Source of the DNA: Streptomyces sp. CMB-StM0423
Lineage (GTDB): Bacteria > Actinomycetota > Actinomycetes > Streptomycetales > Streptomycetaceae
Assembly: GCF_002847285.1 (NCBI RefSeq)
Contig: NZ_CP025407.1
Coordinates: 3,226,501 to 3,290,500, forward strand
Length of the DNA stretch: 64,000 bases
Reading direction: 5' to 3'
Notes under the pieces: model-generated
What the model saw: the letters and a program-made list of their open reading frames with translations, nothing else
What the model was told of the DNA's origin: nothing
Databases searched by the model: none
Shown: positions 56,850 to 64,000 of the stretch, piece after piece
Layout of the letters: each line of letters starts with the position of its first letter
Position numbering within the stretch: the stretch's first letter is position 1
Position numbers and translations under genes: made by a program

Positions 56850-57000
56850 GACATCGACCTTTACGGGCAAGGAGTGTAGGCCCTGCCCCGGGCGCTGTGG
56901 CCATCGTGTGCGCCAGTTCCTGCGAGCCGCCGACGGTACGGACCGCGCCCGCGCCCGCCACAGGCCGATGTAGAGGGCGAAGCGGAGACTCCTCCGTAAA

Positions 57001-57021
57001 GGGTGGGGTTAACCCCCGTAC
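57001..57021. promoter_or_regulatory. Shared element upstream of sensor kinase 1
   Basis: GGGTGGGGTTAACCCCCGTA occurs here and, with TT for AA, at 58298-58318 before the second kinase. The core GGGGTTAACCCC is a palindrome. The sequences flanking it differ. Confidence 0.6.
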
Positions 57022-57077
57022 GTTCCGCGGTACACCCCCCATGGCGCCCCCGCGCCCCGGCGCGGCACCCTGGGAGG

Positions 57078-58286
57078 ATGAGTCACAGCCGCCCGGGTGC
57101 GGAGCCGCCGGCCAAGCCGAGCGGCGACAAGCCGCTGCCCCCACCGCGCCCGCCGCTCAGCGGCACGACCTGGCTGGAGGTCGTGCACCTGCTCGTGAAC
57201 CTCCCGATGGCGCTCTTCGGCTTCGTCTACGTCTCCTTCTGGCTGCTGCCCGGCGCCGCGCTGTCGATCACCGTCATCGGGCTGCCGATGCTGGCCGCCG
57301 GCCTCGCCGGCGCCCGCATGCTCGGCTCCTGGGAGCGCGCGCGGGCGCGGGCGCTGCTCGGCGTGTACGTCGAGGAGCCGACGCCGATCCGGCGCAGCAC
57401 GTACGGCGGCTTCCTGCCGTGGCTGTGGGCGACGCTGAAGGACCCGGTGGGCTGGCGGACGACGCTGTACAGCATGATGCGGCTGCCGTGGGGGATCTTC
57501 ACCTTCGCCCTCATGTGCGTCTCCCTGTTCGTGCTGTGGCCGCTGCTGCCCTGGCTGTCGCGCGGTCTGACCGAGGTCGACCGGGCGATGGTGCGCGGGC
57601 TGCTCGGTCCTTCCGACCCGCTGGAGCGGCGCATCAGGGAGCTGGAGGAGAACCGCGGCGTCGTGGTCGACACGGCCGCCGCGGACCTGCGGCGCATCGA
57701 GCGCGACCTGCACGACGGCGCACAGGCCCGGCTGGTGGCCCTGGCCATGGGTCTTGGCCTGGCGAAAGAGAAGCTGCTGGAGGACCCCGAGGCCGCCGCC
57801 GAGATGGTCGGCGAGGCGCACGGCGAGGTGAAGCTCGCCCTGGAGGAGCTGCGGGATCTGGCCCGCGGCATCCACCCGGCGATCCTCACCGACCGGGGCC
57901 TCGGCCCGGCGCTGTCGGCCGTCGCCGCCCGCTGCACGGTGCCCGTCTCGGTGACCGTCGACCTCAAGGACCGCCCCGCGCAGGCCATCGAGGGCATCGC
58001 GTACTACACGGTCTCCGAGCTGCTCCAGAACATCAGCAAGCACAGCGGCGCGAAGACCGCGAGCGCCGACGTGTGGCGGGCGGAGGGGCGCATCATGGTG
58101 CAGGTCACCGACGACGGGAAGGGCGGCGCCCGGCTGGACGGCGGCACGGGGCTGTCCGGGCTGACGGATCGGCTGGGCTCGGTGGACGGGCTGCTGGCCG
58201 TGGAGTCGCCGCAGGGCGGTCCCACGGTCGTCACCGCCGAACTCCCCTGGCGCAACCGCGAGTCCGAGGCGCAGGCGCGCGCGTAG
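57078..58286 (+). CDS. Sensor histidine kinase 1, HisKA_3 type
   Basis: The 402-residue kinase has a putative sensor domain at 30-165 with four hydrophobic segments (VVHLLVNLPMALFGFVYVSF and others). The dimerisation/phosphoacceptor helix is DLRRIERDLHDGAQARLVAL with His212, and the HATPase domain has VSELLQNISKHSGA (N-box), VTDDGKGGARLDGG and GLSGLTDRLGSVDG. The GGAGG site abuts the ATG, which is unusually close; an upstream GTG at 57003 is not better. It has no adjacent regulator of its own and probably shares the LuxR-type one at 60033. Confidence 0.92.
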   Translation: MSHSRPGAEPPAKPSGDKPLPPPRPPLSGTTWLEVVHLLVNLPMALFGFVYVSFWLLPGAALSITVIGLPMLAAGLAGARMLGSWERARARALLGVYVEEPTPIRRSTYGGFLPWLWATLKDPVGWRTTLYSMMRLPWGIFTFALMCVSLFVLWPLLPWLSRGLTEVDRAMVRGLLGPSDPLERRIRELEENRGVVVDTAAADLRRIERDLHDGAQARLVALAMGLGLAKEKLLEDPEAAAEMVGEAHGEVKLALEELRDLARGIHPAILTDRGLGPALSAVAARCTVPVSVTVDLKDRPAQAIEGIAYYTVSELLQNISKHSGAKTASADVWRAEGRIMVQVTDDGKGGARLDGGTGLSGLTDRLGSVDGLLAVESPQGGPTVVTAELPWRNRESEAQARA

Positions 58287-58297
58287 CCCCCCGCCGG

Positions 58298-58318
58298 GGG
58301 TGGGGTTTTCCCCCGTAC
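58298..58318. promoter_or_regulatory. Shared element upstream of sensor kinase 2
   Basis: GGGTGGGGTTTTCCCCCGTA, a near-copy of the element at 57001-57021, lies in the 137-base gap between the two kinase genes. Confidence 0.6.
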
Positions 58319-58423
58319 CGACAGACCGACCTGCTCCATGGCCCGCGCCGCCCCCGCCGGGGAGGCTGGAGGCACAAGCTCGACAGACCCGTCACCAGCG
58401 CTCCGGCAGAAGGACTTCCGACG

Positions 58424-59740
58424 ATGGACAGCACCGCGTACGCACCCGAGGCCCGCCGCCCGCGGCTTCCCCTCGCCCTGCGCGCCCCCTTCGAGGCACG
58501 CACCTGGCGCGAGTTCCTCTACCACCTGCTCAGCCTGCCGGTGTCGATCGTGTTCTTCGTCTACACGATCACGATGCTGACCCTCGGCCTCGGCCTGCTG
58601 ATCACGTTCCTGGGCATCCCGGTGCTCGCCGCGATGCTGGCCGGCTGCCGCGGCATGGGCTACTTCGAGCGGACCCGCGCCCGGATGCTGCTGGGCCTGG
58701 ACGTCGAGGACCCGGAGCCGCTGCGCCGGCGGGCCACCGGGTTCATGGGCTGGGTCGGGTCGCTGTTCCGCAGCGGCGAGTCGTGGCGGACGATGCTCTA
58801 CGGGCTGCTGCACATGTGCTGGGCGGTGTGCTCCTTCAGCATCTCGGTGGCCGTGATGTTCTGGAGCTGGTCCATGGTCACGTACCCGCTGTGGCAGTGG
58901 GTCTTCCCGGCGCACTGGGGCCAGGACGGGCTCCAGGTGTACGGGAACGCCGACGGCGACGGCTGGTACCTGGACTCGCCGCTGGAGCAGCTCTTCGCGG
59001 TCGGCGTCGGCGCGGTGTTCCTGCTGGCCTCGCCGTGGGTGGTGCGCAGCCTGTCGTACGTGGACCGGGCGATGGTCGTCGGGCTGCTGGGCCCGTCGAA
59101 GCTGGCGACCCGCGTGCATGAGCTGGAGACGGACCGCGGGGTCGTGGTGGACACGGCGGCGGCGGACCTGCGACGCATCGAGCGCGACCTGCACGACGGC
59201 GCACAGGCCCGGCTGGTGGCCCTGGCGATGGACCTCGGCCTGGCGAAGGAGAAGCTGCTGGAGGACCCCGAGGCCGCCGCCGAGATGGTCGACGAGGCGC
59301 ACGGCGAGGTGAAGCTCGCGCTCCAGGAGCTGCGGGACCTGGCCCGCGGCATCCACCCGGCGATCCTCACCGACCGGGGCCTCGGCCCGGCGCTGTCGGC
59401 GGTCGCCGCCCGTTGCACGGTGCCCGTCTCGGTGACGGTGGACCTGCTGGAGCGGCCGGCGCAGTCGATCGAGGGCATCGCGTACTACACGACCTCCGAG
59501 CTGCTGCAGAACATCAGCAAGCACAGCGGCGCCAGCCGGGCCATGGTCGACCTGTGGCGCGCGGAAGGCCGGCTGATGATCCAGGTGACGGACGACGGCA
59601 ACGGCGGCGCGCGGCTGGACGCGGGCTCGGGGCTCTCGGGGCTGACGGAGCGGCTGGGCTCGGTGGACGGGCTGCTGGTCGTCGACTCGCCGCCCGGCGG
59701 CCCGACGGTGGTCACGGCGGAGCTGCCCTGGCGGGCGTGA
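58424..59740 (+). CDS. Sensor histidine kinase 2, HisKA_3 type, paralogue
   Basis: The 438-residue protein has the same architecture as kinase 1: a membrane sensor region to about residue 210, His257 in RRIERDLHDGAQARLVALAM, and a HATPase domain with TSELLQNISKHSGAS. From DTAAADLRRIERD to the end the two proteins are almost identical, and much of the DNA is too, while the sensor parts differ (here with an extra 30-residue loop, YGNADGDGWYLDSPLEQL). This suggests a duplication with later gene conversion of the kinase core. The ATG has AAGGA upstream. Confidence 0.92.
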   Translation: MDSTAYAPEARRPRLPLALRAPFEARTWREFLYHLLSLPVSIVFFVYTITMLTLGLGLLITFLGIPVLAAMLAGCRGMGYFERTRARMLLGLDVEDPEPLRRRATGFMGWVGSLFRSGESWRTMLYGLLHMCWAVCSFSISVAVMFWSWSMVTYPLWQWVFPAHWGQDGLQVYGNADGDGWYLDSPLEQLFAVGVGAVFLLASPWVVRSLSYVDRAMVVGLLGPSKLATRVHELETDRGVVVDTAAADLRRIERDLHDGAQARLVALAMDLGLAKEKLLEDPEAAAEMVDEAHGEVKLALQELRDLARGIHPAILTDRGLGPALSAVAARCTVPVSVTVDLLERPAQSIEGIAYYTTSELLQNISKHSGASRAMVDLWRAEGRLMIQVTDDGNGGARLDAGSGLSGLTERLGSVDGLLVVDSPPGGPTVVTAELPWRA

Positions 59741-60032
59741 GCGGTTCTACGGGCACGCGGCCTGAGCGGTCGTACGGGGACGGGGCGGGCCCGCGGGCCG
59801 GCCCCGTCCCCGTACGCCTGCTGCCGCCCCGCACCCCCGGCCCCGGAAGTCCCGCGCGGTCCCACGCACCCCCGCGCGCCCGCGCCCGGCCCGCCGCCGG
59901 GGCCTCCCGCGCACCCCGCACCACCGCCGTTTTCCGCCCTTTACCTGCCGTTATCCCCCTCCGGCACCTCCCCCGCCGCGGAATCCTGGGATGCTGGAGG
60001 TCTACACATCTTCGTATGGGGGGCAGGCAACG

Positions 60033-60704
60033 GTGGAGGACAGCGTGCGGGTGGTCATCGCCGAGGATTCGGTGCTGCTCCGGGAGGGGCTCACCCGGCT
60101 GCTCACCGACCGGGGCCACGAGGTCGTCGCCGGTGTCGGCGACGGCGTGGCGCTGGTCAAGACGGTCGGGGACCTGGCCGCCGAAGGCAGCGCGCCGGAC
60201 GTCGTCGTCGCCGACGTGCGGATGCCCCCGACCCACACCGACGAGGGGGTCCGCGCGGCCGTCCAACTGCGGCGCGAGCATCCGGACGTCGGCGTGCTGG
60301 TGCTCTCGCAGTACGTCGAGGAGCAGTACGCCACCGAGCTGATCGCCGGCTCCAGCCGCGGCGTCGGGTACCTGCTGAAGGACCGGGTCGCGGAGGTGCG
60401 CGAGTTCGTCGACGCCGTCGTGCGCGTCGCCGAGGGCGGCACGGCGCTCGACCCCGAGGTCGTCGCCCAGTTGCTCGGCCGCAGCCGCAAGCAGGACGTG
60501 CTGGCCGGGCTGACCCCGCGGGAGCGCGAGGTGCTGGGCCTGATGGCCGAGGGCCGGACGAACTCGGCGATCGCCGGGCAGCTCGTGGTGAGCGACGGCG
60601 CGGTGGAGAAGCACGTCAGCAACATCTTCATGAAGCTCGGCCTGGCGCCGAGTGAGGGAGATCACCGCCGGGTGCTCGCGGTCCTCACGTATCTCAACTC
60701 CTGA
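60033..60704 (+). CDS. LuxR-type (NarL/FixJ) response regulator
   Basis: The 223-residue protein has a receiver domain (VRVVIAEDSVLLREGLTRLL, phospho-acceptor Asp61 in VVVADVRMPP, Lys116 in YLLKDRV) and a C-terminal LuxR helix-turn-helix (LTPREREVLGLMAEGRTNSA; VSDGAVEKHVSNIFMKL). The GTG at 60033 is used; a GTG at 60045 has GGAGGA four bases upstream and would also fit. It lies 292 bases after kinase 2 and is the obvious partner of both kinases. Confidence 0.92.
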   Translation: MEDSVRVVIAEDSVLLREGLTRLLTDRGHEVVAGVGDGVALVKTVGDLAAEGSAPDVVVADVRMPPTHTDEGVRAAVQLRREHPDVGVLVLSQYVEEQYATELIAGSSRGVGYLLKDRVAEVREFVDAVVRVAEGGTALDPEVVAQLLGRSRKQDVLAGLTPREREVLGLMAEGRTNSAIAGQLVVSDGAVEKHVSNIFMKLGLAPSEGDHRRVLAVLTYLNS

Positions 60705-60741
60705 CCGCGCCCCGCCCCGGCGCCGCGCCCCGGGCCCCGCT

Positions 60742-60767
60742 CCGGTGACAAGGGATTGTCACACCGG
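60742..60767. promoter_or_regulatory. Inverted repeat upstream of korA
   Basis: GTGACAA and TTGTCAC flank GGGA, with outer CCGGTG and CACCGG arms. A related TTGTGACAA sits 25 bases downstream near 60794. It lies about 180 bases before korA and could bind a redox or catabolite regulator. Confidence 0.5.
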
Positions 60768-60944
60768 CGGATGGGGTCAAGAGGGGCATTAGATTGTGAC
60801 AAAAAGGGATATAACCTGACGTCTCGCCACCGTCCAGTTTACGGACGGGCTCAGGAAGGCATGCCTAACCCGCGTACGATGTTCACTGGGTCAGGCGGTC
60901 GGAATCCCGTTCCCGAGCGGCCGCCGCGAGGGAGGTCCACGAAG

Positions 60945-62826
60945 GTGACCAGCGAGGTCAACAGCAAAGAGGTCAAGCGCCTGGACCGGGTGATCATCCG
61001 GTTCGCGGGTGACTCCGGAGACGGGATGCAACTGACCGGCGACCGCTTCACCTCGGAGACCGCGTCGTTCGGCAACGACCTGTCGACGCTCCCGAACTTC
61101 CCCGCCGAGATCCGCGCCCCCGCAGGCACGCTGCCGGGGGTTTCCAGCTTCCAGGTGCACTTCGCCGACCACGACATCCTCACCCCGGGTGACGCGCCCA
61201 ACGTGCTGGTGGCGATGAACCCCGCCGCCCTGAAGGCGAACATCGGGGACGTCCCGCGCGGCGCCGAGGTGATCGTCAACACCGACGAGTTCAACAAGCG
61301 CGCGATGGCCAAGGTGGGCTACGAGGCGAGCCCCCTGGAGGACGGCTCCCTCGACGGGTACAGCGTGCACGAGGTGCCGCTGACCACGCTCACGGTCGAG
61401 GCGCTGAAGGAGTTCGGGCTGTCCCGCAAGGACGCGGGCCGCTCCAAGAACATGTTCGCCCTCGGCCTGCTGAGCTGGATGTACCACCGGCCCACCGAGG
61501 GCACGATCGGGTTCCTGCGGGCCAAGTTCGCCAAGAAGCCGGACATCGCCGAGGCCAACATCGCCGCCTTCCGGGCGGGGTGGAACTTCGGCGAGACGAC
61601 CGAGGACTTCGCCGTCTCGTACGAGGTCGCCCCGGCCCAGTCCGCGTTCCCGGCCGGCACGTACCGCTCCATCTCGGGGAACCTGGCGCTCGCGTACGGG
61701 CTGATCGCGGCGGGGCAGCAGGCGGACCTGCCGCTCTTCCTCGGCTCGTACCCGATCACGCCGGCCTCCGACATCCTGCACGAGCTGAGCCGGCACAAGA
61801 ACTTCGGCGTGCGCACCTTCCAGGCCGAGGACGAGATCGCCGGCATCGGCGCCGCGCTCGGCGCGGCCTTCGGCGGCGCGCTGGGCGTGACGACCACCTC
61901 GGGCCCCGGCGTCGCGCTGAAGGCCGAGACCGTGGGCCTGGCCGTGTCGCTTGAGCTGCCGCTGCTGATCCTGGACATCCAGCGCGGCGGCCCCTCGACC
62001 GGGCTGCCCACCAAGACCGAGCAGGCGGACCTGCTCCAGGCGATGTACGGGCGCAACGGCGAGGCGCCGGTGCCGATCGTCGCGCCGGCCACGCCGTCGG
62101 ACTGCTTCACGGCGGCCCTGGACGCGGCCCGTATCGCGCTGACGTACCGCACGCCGGTGATGCTGCTCTCCGACGGCTACCTCGCCAACGGCTCCGAGCC
62201 CTGGCGGATCCCGGAGGTCGACGACCTGCCGGACCTGCGGGTGCAGTTCGCCAGCAAGACGAACCACACCATGGCCGACGGCACCGAGGTCTTCTGGCCG
62301 TACAAGCGCGACCCGCAGACCCTCGCCCGCCCGTGGGCGATCCCCGGCACGCCGGGCCTGGAGCACCGCATCGGCGGCATCGAGAAGGAGGACGGCTCGG
62401 GCAACATCTCGTACTCGCCGTCCAACCACGACCTGATGGTGCGCACCCGCCAGGCGAAGGTCGACGGCATCGAGGTGCCCGACATCGAGGTCGACGACCC
62501 GGAAGGACCCTCGGGAGAACGAGCGCGCACGCTGGTGCTGGGCTGGGGCTCGACGTACGGGCCCATCACCGCGGCCGTACGCCGCGTGCGCCGCGCCGGC
62601 GACCACATCGCGCAGGCCCATCTGCGCTACCTCAACCCGTTCCCGGGCAACCTCGGCGAGGTGCTGGCCGCGTACGACAAGGTCGTCGTCCCCGAGATGA
62701 ACCTCGGCCAGCTCGCGACCCTGGTCCGCGCCAAGTACCTCGTGGACGCCTTCTCCTACAACCAGGTCAACGGCATGCCGTTCAAGGCCGAGCAGCTCGC
62801 CACCGCTCTCAAGGAGGCCATCGACA

Positions 62827-62834
<8 letters not shown>
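60945..62834 (+). CDS. korA: 2-oxoacid:ferredoxin oxidoreductase, fused gamma/alpha subunit
   Basis: The 629-residue protein begins with the gamma domain (FAGDSGDGMQLTGDRFTSET; NVLVAMNPAALKANIGD), then the alpha domain (LFLGSYPITPASDILHELSR; AEDEIAGIGAALGAAFGG; TTTSGPGVALKAE; QRGGPSTGLPTKTEQADLLQ). The GTG with GGAGG nine bases upstream is chosen. Together with KorB it converts 2-oxoglutarate and CoA to succinyl-CoA and reduces ferredoxin. It overlaps korB by eight bases. Confidence 0.94.
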
Positions 62835-63903
<1,069 letters not shown>

Positions 63904-63965
63904 GCCGGCTGCCGGCCGCGGGCTGACGGTCCAACGACCGCCGGTCCCGCGCAGATACGACCCGG

Positions 63966-63994
63966 GCCCGGGCCTGAGCAGATCAGGCCCGGGC
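63966..63994 (+). terminator. Terminator after korB
   Basis: GCCCGGGCCTGA and TCAGGCCCGGGC form a perfect 12-bp stem with a GCAGA loop, followed by TTCGTC. Confidence 0.85.
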
Positions 63995-64000
63995 TTCGTC

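Noticed and set aside
56378..58423. Sensor kinase 2 as the end of a 1120-residue protein
   Set aside because: The upstream part overlaps nuoA and kinase 1 in unrelated frames; the ATG at 58424 has a ribosome site and the expected N-terminus.

Overview
The window reads as chromosomal DNA of a high-GC actinomycete, most likely Streptomyces or a close relative. The evidence is very GC-rich third codon positions, frequent GTG starts with purine-rich ribosome sites, an AfsR-like regulator, an NsdA-like regulator, rpmG followed by two MaoC dehydratases, and a reduced second nuo cluster beside korAB. All functions are read from sequence by eye; no search was run.

Layout. (1) 0.07-3.8 kb: a twin-arginine-type dimethylformamidase-like protein, an unknown protein and a PQQ-like lipoprotein. 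(2) 3.8-18.5 kb is the accessory-looking part. Two tandem IPT/TIG-repeat genes without signal peptides are followed by a secreted Ig-like protein and an NsdA-like regulator. Next comes a minus-strand operon of a small DUF5988-like gene, a stand-alone ketosynthase and a fully reducing Mas-like type I polyketide synthase. A frameshifted third TIG gene lies directly upstream of that operon, followed by a small secreted four-cysteine protein. (3) 18.7-35.4 kb: YajQ, tRNA-Tyr, DUF2255, a methyltransferase remnant, an AfsR-like regulator convergent with a DrrAB-like exporter, a deaminase, an Rrf2/MFS chimeric remnant, a VOC-ArsR-SRPBCC operon behind a 28-bp perfect palindrome, a P450/PEP-mutase fusion with its divergent ArsR gene, an amidase and a probably inactive amidohydrolase. 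(4) 35.6-40 kb: tRNA-Thr, tRNA-Met, rpmG, the MaoC pair, and a TetR gene with a DHA2 exporter that share operator-like sites. (5) 40-46 kb: a flavoprotein with an XRE regulator, an RsbW-like ATPase, an exporter remnant, direct repeats, an octamer minisatellite, a DHA2 exporter with a strong inverted repeat, and htpX.

(6) 46.3-56.8 kb: a tightly coupled minus-strand operon nuoABCHIJKLMN that lacks nuoD, nuoE, nuoF and nuoG. Its NuoC carries a long disordered repeat tail, and an uncatalogued 75-codon frame fits exactly between nuoL and nuoM. (7) 57-64 kb: two tandem paralogous sensor kinases, a LuxR-type response regulator, and korA-korB for 2-oxoacid:ferredoxin oxidoreductase. Because the nuo cluster has no NADH module and lies beside a ferredoxin-reducing enzyme, reduced ferredoxin is a reasonable (inferred) electron donor.

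The best candidate for an undescribed system is region 2, where a lipid-type PKS cassette is bracketed by TIG and Ig surface-type proteins. No CRISPR array, prophage module, insertion sequence or rRNA was seen.
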